From: Clostridium_AW sp040797845
GTDB lineage: Bacteria > Bacillota > Clostridia > Clostridiales > Clostridiaceae
Length of the DNA stretch: 64,000 nt
Direction: 5' to 3'
Assembly: GCA_040797845.1 (NCBI GenBank)
Contig: JBFNFA010000004.1
Coordinates: 215,228-279,227, forward strand
Shown: piece after piece, positions 8,346 through 18,039 of the stretch
How positions within the stretch are numbered: the stretch's first letter is position 1
How the letters are laid out: each line of letters opens with the position of its first letter
Made by a program: the position numbers and the translations under genes
Notes under the pieces: model-generated
The model's input: the letters and a program-made list of their open reading frames with translations, nothing else
Told to the model about the DNA's origin: nothing
Database searches by the model: none

Positions 8346-9593
8346 TTAGTAAGGTTCTAATTCTACCTTAGGAAAGGTCAATGTAAAGGAAGTTCCTTCA
8401 TTTAATTTACTATCTACTTGAATAAAAGCTCCATGTTTTTCTATAACTAGTTTTGATAAGGCTAGTCCAATGCCACTGCTATTTTTAAATGAATTTCTAC
8501 TATATACACCTCGAAAAAATTTGTCGAAAATAAAAGGGTGTTCATCTTCAGGTATGCCTACTCCAGAATCTTTTATAATAATCCTAACTAAAGTTTCAGT
8601 TTCCTCCATAAAGATTGAGATTTCTTTCCCCTTAGGAGTATATTCTATAGCATTATTTACAATATTACCTACGGCCTCTCCTAGCCATTCTTTGTCATGT
8701 GGAAGACTCATATTGGGAATTAAATTCAGTTTTATAATTTGGTTTTTTTCAATAAATTTCATTTTAAAGCCATTTACTGTTTCTATTAAGGTAGAGTAGA
8801 TATCTTCAAAATTTTTATTAATATGTATAATCTCAGCTTCTAACCTAGATATTTTTAGTAGGCTTTGAATAAGCCATTCCATGCGTTTAAGTTGAACCTT
8901 GCTTCTGTTTAAAAATTCTAAACATATTTCTTTATCATCCATTGCTCCGTCCAGTAATAGCTCATTAAAAGCTAAAAGTGAAGATAATGGAGTTTTAAAT
9001 TGGTGAGAAATATTTGAAATCATATCTTTAAGATAGTCCTTCTCTTTTTTTAAATTATTAAGTGTAAGCTCAAGTCTTTTTGACATTTGATTAAAATTAA
9101 AAGCCAACATGGCAAGTTGACTTTCATCATTATAAGGAAGCCTTAAATCAAAATTGCCATCCATTATTTTATCAGTTCCTAAAGAAAATTCTTTTATACT
9201 ATAATGAAGTTTATTAAATGTATTTAAGAGAAGTAAGAGAATAGCCATAGAGAGGATTACAGAAAGAATAAAAAAATTAAGCCTAATAGTTTTATAGAAA
9301 TTATTAAAAGAGGGCGAAGAACTTATGGGCAGAGAATCAACATAGCCATATTTCTTTGTGAATTCAATGCCCTTTTTATAATTATCCTCATTAAAGCCGA
9401 AGGAAAAAGATTGCATTATACTGCTCTCTAATTCGGGAGATTTCTCTAAAATACTTCCTATAATAGAAGTGTTGATTTTTATTGTTTCTGCATTGAATTT
9501 TTTAAAGGAATAGTGAAAATATAGTTGAGAGCCGAGAATAAAGATAGTTAATGTAAGGATAAGTTTAAAAATTATTTTATTATAATTTTTCAA
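8346..9593 (-). CDS. Sensor histidine kinase (HAMP, HisKA, HATPase)
   Basis: This 415-residue membrane kinase has two helices (about 7-25 and 106-124) around an outer sensor loop of about 80 residues, then a HAMP linker (about 125-180), an H-box NISHQFKTPLSS with phospho-acceptor His197, an N-box NIVNNAIEYTPKG, and G-boxes DSGVGIP and SSGIGLALSK. The outer loop makes it a conventional sensor, unlike the loop-less kinases of the Bce type. It starts with TTG at 9593, with GAGGAG nine to ten bases upstream inside the end of the regulator gene. It probably phosphorylates the regulator encoded just before it and controls the ABC genes after it. Confidence 0.94.
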   Translation of the reverse strand: MKNYNKIIFKLILTLTIFILGSQLYFHYSFKKFNAETIKINTSIIGSILEKSPELESSIMQSFSFGFNEDNYKKGIEFTKKYGYVDSLPISSSPSFNNFYKTIRLNFFILSVILSMAILLLLLNTFNKLHYSIKEFSLGTDKIMDGNFDLRLPYNDESQLAMLAFNFNQMSKRLELTLNNLKKEKDYLKDMISNISHQFKTPLSSLLAFNELLLDGAMDDKEICLEFLNRSKVQLKRMEWLIQSLLKISRLEAEIIHINKNFEDIYSTLIETVNGFKMKFIEKNQIIKLNLIPNMSLPHDKEWLGEAVGNIVNNAIEYTPKGKEISIFMEETETLVRIIIKDSGVGIPEDEHPFIFDKFFRGVYSRNSFKNSSGIGLALSKLVIEKHGAFIQVDSKLNEGTSFTLTFPKVELEPY

Positions 9594-9594
9594 T

Positions 9595-10311
9595 TTATAT
9601 CAACTCCTCATTCCATTTATATCCTAATCCTCTAACAGTAATAATATATTTAGGGCTATTAGGATTGTCCTCTATTTTCTCTCTAAGCCTTCGTATATAA
9701 ACAGACAAGGTATTATCATCTACAAAATGTCCATCTACATCCCACAATATTTCTAAAATCTGTTCTCTAGTTAAAACTTGCATAGAGTGGTTAACTAGAG
9801 TTAAGATTAGTTTGAATTCTAGAGGTGTCAGTCCAATTTGAAGATTGTTTTTATGTACTTTCATATCTAATGGATGTATAACTACATCCTTAGATCTAAT
9901 ATGAGATCCTATATTAGGATTAATTTTTCCTTCATCTATATTAGTTGAAGTCTCTAATCTTCTAAGAATAGCTTTAATTCTTGAAATCAATTCCTTTACT
10001 CTAAAAGGTTTAGTAATGTAATCATCTCCACCTATATCAAGACCTAAGACCACATTTACCTCTTCATCACAAGCGGTAAGAAATATTATAGGAATATTAG
10101 ACTTAGTCCTGATTGATTTACAAAACTCGAAGCCATCTCCATCAGGTAGCATAACATCTAAAAGTATTAAATCAAAATTACTAATAGTCATAAGCTTATA
10201 TGATGACTTAAGGGTATTAGCATTGGTTACTAAATATCCTTCTTTTTCTAAAGCATATTGTATTCCTCTTGATAAAGATTCATCATCTTCTATTAATAAT
10301 ATATGTCTCAT
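9595..10311 (-). CDS. OmpR/PhoB-family response regulator
   Basis: The 238-residue protein has an N-terminal receiver domain with acidic pocket E8-D9-D10, phospho-acceptor D52 (ILLDVMLPDGDG), switch T79 and K101, then a C-terminal winged-helix DNA-binding domain ending in the typical DNTLSVYIRRLREKIE...ITVRGLGYKW. It is the first gene of a minus-strand operon regulator-kinase-ATPase-permease. GGGGGAAG lies just upstream of its ATG. The divergent spacer to addA holds promoters for both directions, but I could not assign these precisely. Its target is probably the direct repeats at 8312-8344. Confidence 0.95.
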   Translation of the reverse strand: MRHILLIEDDESLSRGIQYALEKEGYLVTNANTLKSSYKLMTISNFDLILLDVMLPDGDGFEFCKSIRTKSNIPIIFLTACDEEVNVVLGLDIGGDDYITKPFRVKELISRIKAILRRLETSTNIDEGKINPNIGSHIRSKDVVIHPLDMKVHKNNLQIGLTPLEFKLILTLVNHSMQVLTREQILEILWDVDGHFVDDNTLSVYIRRLREKIEDNPNSPKYIITVRGLGYKWNEELI

Positions 10312-10434
10312 AATATACTTCCCCCATAATATAAAGCATTTATATTATTATAATACATATTTTTCATAATAAACATGAGTTGTGGTAAAATAAAGAATAG
10401 ATGTTCTAATATGAAAGATTTGGAGGAGAATATT

Positions 10435-13400
10435 ATGGCAGATATGAAGTGGACAAAGGAACAGGAAAGTGCCATATACACTAAAGATTGTAATTTACTT
10501 GTGGCAGCTGCAGCTGGAGCTGGAAAAACTGCTGTTTTAGTTCAAAGAATAATAGAAAGAATAATGGATAAAGAGAATGTGACAGATATTGATAGATTAT
10601 TAGTTGTTACATTTACAAATGCGGCGGCTTCAGAAATGAAAGAAAGAATAGGAGAAGCTATATCCAAAGAATTGGATAAGAATCCTGATTCAAAAATACT
10701 CCAAAGGCAGCTTACTTTGCTTAATAAAGCAAATATAACCACAATACATTCCTTTTGTCTTAGTATTATGAGAAATAATTTTCACTTAATAGATATTGAT
10801 CCTAATTTTAGAGTTGGAGATGAAACAGAAACTTTACTTTTAAAAGGAGAAACTCTAGAAGAATTATTTGATTATATGTATGAAATTGAAGATGAAGATA
10901 AAAAAGGAGTTTTCTTAGAATTAATTCAATCCTATGGAGGAAAAGATGATAGAAGAGTATTAAATATGGTAGAGGAACTGTACAATTTTTCTCAAAGTTT
11001 ACCATGGCCTGAAAATTGGTTATTAGAAAATGGGGAAATCTTCAATGTTGATGATAATTTTGATTTTAATGATACTTTATGGGCTAGTGAATTGATAAAT
11101 GATATAAAAGTAGAATTAAAGGGATTAAAAATTAAGATAAAAAAATCCATTGATATAGCCGGTAGTAATGAAGGATTAGAGCACTACCTACCAATATTCA
11201 AAGAAGATCTTACTATATTAGAGGACATATTAAATAGTGATAATTGGAATGAAATTAGAGATATTATTTTAAATGTAAAATTTAGCGCTCTACCTAGAAA
11301 AAAAATACCGGAAGATGTGATAGAAATAAAGGAAAATATTTTAGATGTAAGAACAAATGTAAAAGAAAAAATATCTAAAATAAAAGAAGATATATTTTTA
11401 GGTAGCGAAAATATAGAGCAAAACTTTAAAAACCTTTACCCAAGAATAAAATGTCTAACGGAATTAGTCATTGAATTTACTAGAAGATATAGAGAGAAAA
11501 AAAGAGAAAAAAATATAGTGGATTTTAATGATATAGAACATTATACATTAGAAATATTAACTGACTATGATGAAAAAGGAAATTCTATGCCTTCAAGTGT
11601 AGCTATTGAATACAGAAAAAAATTTGTAGAAATATTAGTAGATGAATATCAAGATAGCAATTTAGTACAGGAAGTAATATTAAGCTCTGTATCAAGGCAA
11701 CAGAATATAAAACTAGAAGACGAAAAATTAACGACTCCAAATATGTTCATGGTTGGAGATGTTAAGCAAAGCATATATAGATTTAGGCAGGCAAAACCTG
11801 AATTGTTTTTACATAAATATAATACCTACTTATTGGAAGAGGACAGTTTAAATAGAAAGATAAAATTATTTAAAAATTTTAGAAGTAGAGAAGGTATTAT
11901 AGATGGAGTAAATTATATATTTACTCAGATAATGTCAAAGACCATAGGTGAATTAGAATATGATGATGGAGAAAAATTAAACCTTGGAGCTGATTATAAG
12001 GATCCTGAAGAAGGTATTAACTATGCTGGACCTATAGAAATTCATATTATGGAAAAGCTAAATAAGGATAATGAAGATATTATATTTGAAGAAGATAATA
12101 ATGAAGTTCTTTATGATGGTGAGGAAAGACCGGATAATATACAATTAGAAGCAAATATGGTGGGTAAAGTAATAAAACAACTTATGGATGATGAAAATCC
12201 TTATATGGTATTGGATAAAAGGACTAATGAGTATAGAAAATTACAGTTTAGAGATATTGTAATTCTAATGAGAGCTACTTCTCAAATGGCACCTATATTT
12301 ATGGAAGAATTAAATAACAAAGGTATACCGGTTTTTGCGGATACTTCTTCAGGGTATTTTGAGACCACGGAAATAAGAACTATTTTATCCTTGTTGCAAA
12401 TTATAGATAATCCAAGACAAGATATCTCTTTATTAGCTGTACTAAGATCCCCTATTTTTTCTTTTACTCCAGAAGATATTATCGATATAAGATTAGTTAA
12501 TAGAGAAACAAGTATATATGAAGCTTTAAAAAAGATAAATAATGATGACTTATGTACTGAAGATGAAAAAAATTATGTAAAATTATTAAATCAAGATTTA
12601 AAAAATAGAATTGAAAATTTTTTAATTAGACTATTAGATTGGAGAGAGAGATCCCTTCATATGAGTATAGATCAATTTATATGGCGTCTTTATACGGATA
12701 CAGGGTACTATGGATATGTCGGTGCTATGCCAGGAGGAATACAAAGACAGGCAAATTTAAGAGTGCTTTTTGAGAGAGCTAAACAATATGAAAAAACTAG
12801 TTATAGGGGATTGTTTAACTTTATATCATTTATAAACAAATTAAGAAACAGCAGTGGTGATATGGGAAGTGCTAAGATTTTAGGAGAAAATGAAGATGTA
12901 GTGAGAATTATGAGCATTCACAAGAGTAAGGGATTGGAATTCCCTGTGGTAATCCTTTCAGGTGTAGGTAAGAACTTTAATCTTCAAGATATGAGAAAGA
13001 GTATGCTCTTCCATCATCAATTAGGTCTTGGACCTGATTATGTAGATTTGGAGAAAAGAATAACCTATCCTACTATAATTAAAGAAATAATAAAAAGAAA
13101 AATAAAATTAGAAACCTTATCAGAAGAAATGAGAATATTATATGTAGCATTTACCCGCGCTAAAGAAAAATTAATTATTACGGGTATGGCAAGTAAAATA
13201 GAAGATAAAATAAAAAAATGGTGTAATGTAAGTATGGATGATGGAATAAAGATACCTAAATACGCTATCTTAGAAGGAAAAAGTTATATGGATTGGATCA
13301 TGCCTTCCGTTTGTAGACATGAAGATGGTATCTTTTTAAGAGAAAAGGTTGATATAAATAATCCGTACACTAATATAATAAAGGATACATCGAGATGGAA

Positions 13401-14217
13401 GGTAAAAATATGGGATGTAAAGGAAGCTATAGAATCTAAAATTGAAGAAAAGGAAGAAGTAGATATTTTAAAAGAATTGGAAACTTTAAGACTTATAAAA
13501 AAGCATGAAGAATACAAAGAGGAAATAGAAAGAAGGCTTAATTGGAATTATAAATACATTCATTCTTGTAATATACCAGCAAAGTTTTCAGTATCAGAGC
13601 TTAAAAAGAGATTTTCGGAAACAGAGGATGAAAATTCAGAAAAAGTTGTAGGAAAGATTTTGCAAAAAAAACCAGTATTCTTACAGGAGTATAAGAAGTT
13701 TACATCAGCAGAAATAGGCACTTTAATTCATTTAGTTATGGAACATATAGATATAAATAAAACTGAGAATATAGAAAGTATAAGAGAACAAATTCAAGCC
13801 ATGGTAGTGGATGAATTCATAACTGAAGAAGAATATAAAGTTATAAATCCATATAAGATATTGAATTTTTTCAAGAGTTCTTTAGGAGAAAGAATAAAAA
13901 AATCAACTTTAGTAAGTAAAGAGGCACCTTTTTACATTCAAATTAAAAGCGTAGATTTATATAAAGATTTACCTAATGATATATACGGTGAAGAAAAAAT
14001 AATACTCCAGGGAGTAATAGATTTATATTTTGAGGAAGAAGATGGATTGATAATTGTAGATTATAAAACGGATTATGTAGAGGATGAGGATGAGGTTAAG
14101 AAAAAATATGAACTTCAGTTACAATACTATACTGAAGCTTTAGAGAGGATTACAGGAAAAAAAGTAAAAGAGAAGTACTTATATTTATTCTATTTAGATA
14201 AATTCATATTTGTATAA
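10435..14217 (+). CDS. addA: ATP-dependent helicase/nuclease subunit A
   Basis: AddA is the Firmicutes counterpart of RecB. With AddB it resects double-strand breaks for RecA loading. The 1260 residues carry Walker A AAAAGAGKT (24-32), the UvrD-type motifs VTFTNAAASEMKERI, DEYQDSN, GDVKQSIYRFRQA, IMSIHKSKGLEFPVV and RILYVAFTRAKEKL, and at the C-terminus the RecB-like nuclease motif GVIDLYF-x-DYKTD with QLQYY. The start is ATG 10435, with GGAGGAG at 10422-10428; an ATG twenty codons upstream lacks such a site. The gene usually follows addB, but here the neighbour is a divergent regulator gene, so AddB must be encoded elsewhere. Confidence 0.95.
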   Translation: MADMKWTKEQESAIYTKDCNLLVAAAAGAGKTAVLVQRIIERIMDKENVTDIDRLLVVTFTNAAASEMKERIGEAISKELDKNPDSKILQRQLTLLNKANITTIHSFCLSIMRNNFHLIDIDPNFRVGDETETLLLKGETLEELFDYMYEIEDEDKKGVFLELIQSYGGKDDRRVLNMVEELYNFSQSLPWPENWLLENGEIFNVDDNFDFNDTLWASELINDIKVELKGLKIKIKKSIDIAGSNEGLEHYLPIFKEDLTILEDILNSDNWNEIRDIILNVKFSALPRKKIPEDVIEIKENILDVRTNVKEKISKIKEDIFLGSENIEQNFKNLYPRIKCLTELVIEFTRRYREKKREKNIVDFNDIEHYTLEILTDYDEKGNSMPSSVAIEYRKKFVEILVDEYQDSNLVQEVILSSVSRQQNIKLEDEKLTTPNMFMVGDVKQSIYRFRQAKPELFLHKYNTYLLEEDSLNRKIKLFKNFRSREGIIDGVNYIFTQIMSKTIGELEYDDGEKLNLGADYKDPEEGINYAGPIEIHIMEKLNKDNEDIIFEEDNNEVLYDGEERPDNIQLEANMVGKVIKQLMDDENPYMVLDKRTNEYRKLQFRDIVILMRATSQMAPIFMEELNNKGIPVFADTSSGYFETTEIRTILSLLQIIDNPRQDISLLAVLRSPIFSFTPEDIIDIRLVNRETSIYEALKKINNDDLCTEDEKNYVKLLNQDLKNRIENFLIRLLDWRERSLHMSIDQFIWRLYTDTGYYGYVGAMPGGIQRQANLRVLFERAKQYEKTSYRGLFNFISFINKLRNSSGDMGSAKILGENEDVVRIMSIHKSKGLEFPVVILSGVGKNFNLQDMRKSMLFHHQLGLGPDYVDLEKRITYPTIIKEIIKRKIKLETLSEEMRILYVAFTRAKEKLIITGMASKIEDKIKKWCNVSMDDGIKIPKYAILEGKSYMDWIMPSVCRHEDGIFLREKVDINNPYTNIIKDTSRWKVKIWDVKEAIESKIEEKEEVDILKELETLRLIKKHEEYKEEIERRLNWNYKYIHSCNIPAKFSVSELKKRFSETEDENSEKVVGKILQKKPVFLQEYKKFTSAEIGTLIHLVMEHIDINKTENIESIREQIQAMVVDEFITEEEYKVINPYKILNFFKSSLGERIKKSTLVSKEAPFYIQIKSVDLYKDLPNDIYGEEKIILQGVIDLYFEEEDGLIIVDYKTDYVEDEDEVKKKYELQLQYYTEALERITGKKVKEKYLYLFYLDKFIFV

Positions 14218-14303
14218 TTTGTATAAATAGAAGCATTGATGCAAAATAATAAGTAAAGTGCTGATATAAAATAATAAGTAATAAAGAATAGGAGGGTGAA
14301 GTT

Positions 14304-15251
14304 ATGAACAAAAAAGGAATTAAAATATCTATTATAGGAGCGGGGTTTGTTGGCGCGACTACTGCTTATGCCATAATGATGGAGGGGCTAGCTTCAGAAA
14401 TTGTAATAGTAGATATAGATAAAGAAAAAGCTAAAGGAGAAGCCATGGACTTAGCTCATGGAGTTTCTTTTTTAAAGCCAGTAGATGTTATATCAGGTGA
14501 TTATAAGGACACAGAAGGATCAGATATAGTAATAATTACAGCTGGAGTTGGTCAAAAGCCAGGGGAAACGAGATTAGATTTAATCAATAAAAACTATAAA
14601 GTATTTAAATCAATAGTACCTTCAGTGGTGGAATATAGTCCTAATTCCATAATAATTGTGGTATCTAATCCGGTAGATGTATTGACCTATGTAACATATA
14701 AATTATCAGGTTTTCCTCCTGAAAGAGTTATAGGATCAGGAACGGTTTTAGATACATCCAGATTTAAATATTTATTAAGTGAGCATTTTAATGTTGATGC
14801 TAGAAATATACATTCATACATATTAGGAGAACATGGTGATTCTGAAATAGCAGCTTGGAGTCTTACCAATATAGCAGGTATAACTGTAGATGAGTATTGC
14901 GATAAGTTTTGTAATAAATGTGATGGAGATTTTAAGAAAAGAATATATGAAAATGTGAAGAATGCTGCTTATGAGGTTTTAAACAGAAAAGGAAATACTT
15001 ATTATGCAGTAGCTTTAGCCGTAAGAAGAATTGTTGAAGCCATTATAAGAGATGAAGATTCTATTCTTACGGTTTCAACTCTGTTAAAAGGGGAATTTGG
15101 AATTAATGATATATATATGGGAGTGCCTTGTGTAGTTGGAGAAGGTGGAGTGAAAAGAGTATTAGAGGTTAAGCTAAACAAGGAAGAGCTAGATAAGTTA
15201 AAAAAATCAGCAGAAGTTCTTGGAGAGGGTCTAAAGGAAATTAATTATTAA
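14304..15251 (+). CDS. ldh: L-lactate dehydrogenase
   Basis: This is a 315-residue NAD-dependent dehydrogenase reducing pyruvate to L-lactate in fermentation. The Rossmann motif GAGFVGA is near residue 12, VDIDKEKAKGEAMDLAHG follows with the Asp that selects NAD, and the mobile loop AGVGQKPGETR carries the Gln that favours lactate over malate plus catalytic Arg. NPVDVLTYV and ILGEHGDSE, with the catalytic His near 177, complete the site. AGGAGGGTGAAG is just upstream of the ATG. pepT follows 22 bases after the stop and may be co-transcribed. Confidence 0.95.
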   Translation: MNKKGIKISIIGAGFVGATTAYAIMMEGLASEIVIVDIDKEKAKGEAMDLAHGVSFLKPVDVISGDYKDTEGSDIVIITAGVGQKPGETRLDLINKNYKVFKSIVPSVVEYSPNSIIIVVSNPVDVLTYVTYKLSGFPPERVIGSGTVLDTSRFKYLLSEHFNVDARNIHSYILGEHGDSEIAAWSLTNIAGITVDEYCDKFCNKCDGDFKKRIYENVKNAAYEVLNRKGNTYYAVALAVRRIVEAIIRDEDSILTVSTLLKGEFGINDIYMGVPCVVGEGGVKRVLEVKLNKEELDKLKKSAEVLGEGLKEINY

Positions 15252-15273
15252 TATGAAATTAAGGGGAGATAGC

Positions 15274-16500
15274 ATGAGTAAAGTAGTAGAAAGATTTTTA
15301 AGATATGTAAGATACAATACAAAATCAGATGAAAATTCAAATACTTATCCTAGCACATCAGAACAATTGATATTAGCTAAAGAATTGGGAAAAGAGTTAA
15401 AGGAAATAGGACTTAGCAATGTAAGGGTAGATGAGTATGGATATGTTTTAGGAGAGCTGCCTTCTAATATATATAAGAAGGTACCAACAGTAGGGTTTAT
15501 AGCGCACATGGACACAAGTCCAGATTTAAGTGGAGAAAATGTAAATCCTAAAGTAGTAGAAGATTATGATGGTAAAGATATAGTATTAAACGTGGAAGAA
15601 AATATAGTACTTTCTCCTAAAGATTCACCTGAACTAAAAAATTATATTGGGAAAACATTAATAACTACAGATGGAACTACTCTTCTAGGAGGAGATGATA
15701 AAGCTGGTATTGCTGAGATAGTTACTGCTCTTGAGTATCTTTGCAATAATTCACATATACCCCACGGTAAAATATGTGTAGCCTTTACTCCTGACGAAGA
15801 AGTAGGAAATGGAACAAAGTATTTTGATGTAGAGAAATTTGGAGCAGATTTTGCTTACACAATAGATGGAGGAGAATTAGGAGAACTTGAATATGAAAAC
15901 TTTAATGCTGCAGGAGCTGATATAGTCATCAAAGGAAGAAACGTTCATCCAGGTTCCGCTAAGAATAAAATGATTAATTCTATGAAAATTGCTTATGAAT
16001 TAATCGATGCTTTGCCTAAAGATGAAGTACCAGAAAGTACTGAAGGATATGAAGGTTTCTATCACTTAACATCTATACAAGGAGAGGTGGAAGAGACTAA
16101 ATTAAGCTACATAATCAGGGATTTCTTTAAAGAAGGTTTTGAAAATAAGAAAAGCAATTTAGAAAAAATAGTAGAAGAGTTAAATAACAAATATAGAGAA
16201 GGTACAGCAATACTAGAATTAGAAGATCAGTATTATAATATGAGAGAAAAAATTGAAGAGGTAAGGTATATCGTAGATATTGCTTATGAAGCTATGAGGG
16301 AGGTTGGGGTAGAGCCTAATGTAGTTCCAATAAGAGGAGGTACAGATGGAGCAAGACTATCTTTTATGGGATTACCAACTCCTAATATATTCACAGGAGG
16401 TCATAATTTTCATGGGAGGTTTGAATATATCCCCACCTTTGCCATGGAAAAGACCGTGGAGGTTATTTTAAAAATTGTAGAATTAACAAATAAATTATAG
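15274..16500 (+). CDS. pepT: Peptidase T (tripeptide aminopeptidase)
   Basis: The 408-residue M20-family zinc enzyme removes the N-terminal residue from tripeptides in the cytoplasm. Metal ligands appear as AHMDTSPD, GGDDKAG, TPDEEVGNGTKYFD and, near the end, GGHNFHGRFEYIP. The central lid domain includes GRNVHPGSAKNKM. I use ATG 15274 because AAGGGGAGA at 15261-15269 fits it; an in-frame ATG at 15253 lies upstream of that site. The gene is followed by a strong terminator. Confidence 0.95.
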   Translation: MSKVVERFLRYVRYNTKSDENSNTYPSTSEQLILAKELGKELKEIGLSNVRVDEYGYVLGELPSNIYKKVPTVGFIAHMDTSPDLSGENVNPKVVEDYDGKDIVLNVEENIVLSPKDSPELKNYIGKTLITTDGTTLLGGDDKAGIAEIVTALEYLCNNSHIPHGKICVAFTPDEEVGNGTKYFDVEKFGADFAYTIDGGELGELEYENFNAAGADIVIKGRNVHPGSAKNKMINSMKIAYELIDALPKDEVPESTEGYEGFYHLTSIQGEVEETKLSYIIRDFFKEGFENKKSNLEKIVEELNNKYREGTAILELEDQYYNMREKIEEVRYIVDIAYEAMREVGVEPNVVPIRGGTDGARLSFMGLPTPNIFTGGHNFHGRFEYIPTFAMEKTVEVILKIVELTNKL

Positions 16501-16513
16501 TAATATTTTCCTT

Positions 16514-16550
16514 AAGACTGCATATATTATAGTATATGCAGTCTTTTTAT
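16514..16550 (+). terminator. Terminator after pepT
   Basis: A perfect 13-bp stem (AAGACTGCATATA with TATATGCAGTCTT) around a 6-nt loop is followed by a T run. Confidence 0.88.
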
Positions 16551-16699
16551 GTAGAATCAATGTTGAATTTTGTTGAGATAGTAAATATATAATGTTAAAA
16601 TATAGTACATATAGGTATTTATATGAAAATATTTGGCAATAATTATAATGATTTCATAAATTCAACAAAAAAATTAATATTATGAGGGGGAAAATATTA

Positions 16700-17560
16700 A
16701 TGCTGTATATCATTATAGTGGGATTGCTAGTTCTAATATATTATGAATGGAGAAAAATAAAAGAACTAGAAGAGAGGGACAGATTAAAAACCGAATTTTT
16801 TGTAAATGTTGCCCATGATTTACGGACGCCTTTAAATATAATAATAAATAGTATAAAATTAATTCAATTTAATATTGATAATGGGAATATAATCGATGAT
16901 GACTCTAATTTAAATAATAGAATGATTGTATTAAAACAGAACTCCTATGGACTATTAAAATTAATTAATAATTTAATTGAAGTTACAAAAATCGACGGGA
17001 ATTACTATAATCTTTTATTAGATAATTATAATATAGTAAGCGTAGTGGAAGAAGTGGTTCAATCGGTGTCCACATTTATAAAAGATAAGGGTGTAACACT
17101 AACTTTTGATACTGCAATGGAAGAGAAAATAATGGCCTGTGATAAAGAAAAGATAGAAAGAGTAATATTAAACTTATTATCTAATTCAGCTAAATTTACA
17201 CCGAAAGGTGGTAAAATAGATATTAGCATGTATGAAATTAATGATAAAATGATAATTTCTATTAAAGATACTGGTATAGGTATTAAAAAAGAGATGCAGA
17301 AATGTATTTTTGAAAGGTATAAAAAAATTAATGACAATACTTGCTCTGATTATCATGGTAGTGGAATAGGGCTTTCTTTAGTGAAATCTTTAGTAGAAAT
17401 GCATGGTGGAGATATAAATTTATATAGCGAATATAAGAAGGGTAGTGAATTTATAATATCCTTACCTTGCAGAATTATTCACAATGAAGAAAAAAGTAAT
17501 ATTAAGCAATTAAATGCTGAAATAGTTGGAGTTGAATTTTCCGACTTCATAAATCAATAA
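16700..17560 (+). CDS. Orphan membrane-anchored histidine kinase
   Basis: The 286-residue kinase has a single short N-terminal membrane segment (residues 1-15), then directly a HisKA domain with H-box VNVAHDLRTPLN (His39) and a HATPase domain with N-box LLSNSAKFTPKGG, DTGIGI and GSGIGLSLVKSL. It has no outer sensor domain, HAMP or PAS, and no response regulator is adjacent. The start ATG at 16700 follows GAGGGGGAAAA. It is clearly paralogous to the kinase at 18226-19122: they share YYNL-x4-NYNI, F-x4-EEKI-ACD-EKIER and GSGIGLSLVKSLVE-H. Orphan kinases of this kind phosphorylate Spo0A in some clostridia, but nothing here proves that. Confidence 0.9.
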   Translation: MLYIIIVGLLVLIYYEWRKIKELEERDRLKTEFFVNVAHDLRTPLNIIINSIKLIQFNIDNGNIIDDDSNLNNRMIVLKQNSYGLLKLINNLIEVTKIDGNYYNLLLDNYNIVSVVEEVVQSVSTFIKDKGVTLTFDTAMEEKIMACDKEKIERVILNLLSNSAKFTPKGGKIDISMYEINDKMIISIKDTGIGIKKEMQKCIFERYKKINDNTCSDYHGSGIGLSLVKSLVEMHGGDINLYSEYKKGSEFIISLPCRIIHNEEKSNIKQLNAEIVGVEFSDFINQ

Positions 17561-17590
17561 AATTTAACAGAAATTTAATATAGTTAAAGG

Positions 17591-17637
17591 TTTTCAAAAT
17601 GCAAGCGTAATAAAAAACGCTTGCATTTATTTTGAAA
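17591..17637 (+). terminator. Terminator after the first orphan kinase
   Basis: The arms CAAAATGCAAGCG and CGCTTGCATTT..TTTG form a long stem around a 10-nt A-rich loop. The right arm also contains TTGCAT (17621-17626), which with TATACT (17643-17648) at 16-bp spacing could be the promoter of the tiny ORF downstream. Confidence 0.72.
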
Positions 17638-17693
17638 GATGATATACTAATTTAGTAAAAAGAATATATGATAAAGACAAAGGAGGTAAGCAT

Positions 17694-17783
17694 ATGATTG
17701 ATGAAAGAATGTTTGTATTAACAGAAGAAGTTATCGAGGAATGCTTAGAAGAAAGCATAGAAAAACCAGAAACAGAAGAATAA
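17694..17783 (+). CDS. Tiny acidic peptide, 29 aa
   Basis: I do not recognise this peptide. The frame encodes 29 residues, begins MIDERMFVLTEEVIEE and is very acidic, with 11 Glu, one Asp and a single Cys. The case for a real gene is in its signals: AAAGGAGGTAAG at 17679-17690 is a near-perfect ribosome site four bases from the ATG, a plausible promoter TTGCAT-16-TATACT lies upstream, and a strong terminator follows at 17846. The peptide has no membrane segment or secretion signal. It lies between two paralogous histidine kinases. It could be a kinase modulator, but that is only a guess from position. Confidence 0.55.
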   Translation: MIDERMFVLTEEVIEECLEESIEKPETEE

Positions 17784-17845
17784 AACTTACGAATGATAGG
17801 AGATGAACAAAAAAAGTTGGAATCAAATTCATTCCCCCAGAGTAT

Positions 17846-17893
17846 ATAAAATCCCTAGCTATGATAAAATTATCAGCTAGGGATTTTATTATT
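17846..17893 (+). terminator. Terminator after the tiny acidic ORF
   Basis: The 15-bp arms ATAAAATCCCTAGCT (17846-17860) and AGCTAGGGATTTTAT (17875-17889) are perfect inverted repeats, with an inner GATAA/TTATC pairing. It could act in both directions. Confidence 0.85.
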
Positions 17894-18000
17894 TCATACT
17901 AATAAATATTAAAGATATTATAGTGATTTAATGAGAAATTTTTATTTTAAGATTAATTTTTATTATTATGTTATTATAAAGGATTTATTTCAGTAATATA

Positions 18001-18031
18001 TAAAAGAGGAAACCGTTAATTAGGCTTCCCC
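18001..18031 (-). terminator. Minus-strand terminator after the Cys-tailed peptide
   Basis: Read on the minus strand, GGGGAAGCC and GGTTTCCTC form a 9-bp stem with one G-T pair around an 8-nt loop, followed by TTTT. It lies nine bases after the stop codon of the small ORF at 18040. Confidence 0.7.
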
Positions 18032-18039
18032 TAATAAAT

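Noticed and set aside
7581..10311. The ABC/two-component cluster as a Bce-type bacitracin detoxification module
   Set aside because: The kinase has a real outer sensor loop and HAMP domain, and the permease is of the duplicated FtsX layout with two outer domains, unlike BceS and BceB. I keep only a general peptide or envelope role.
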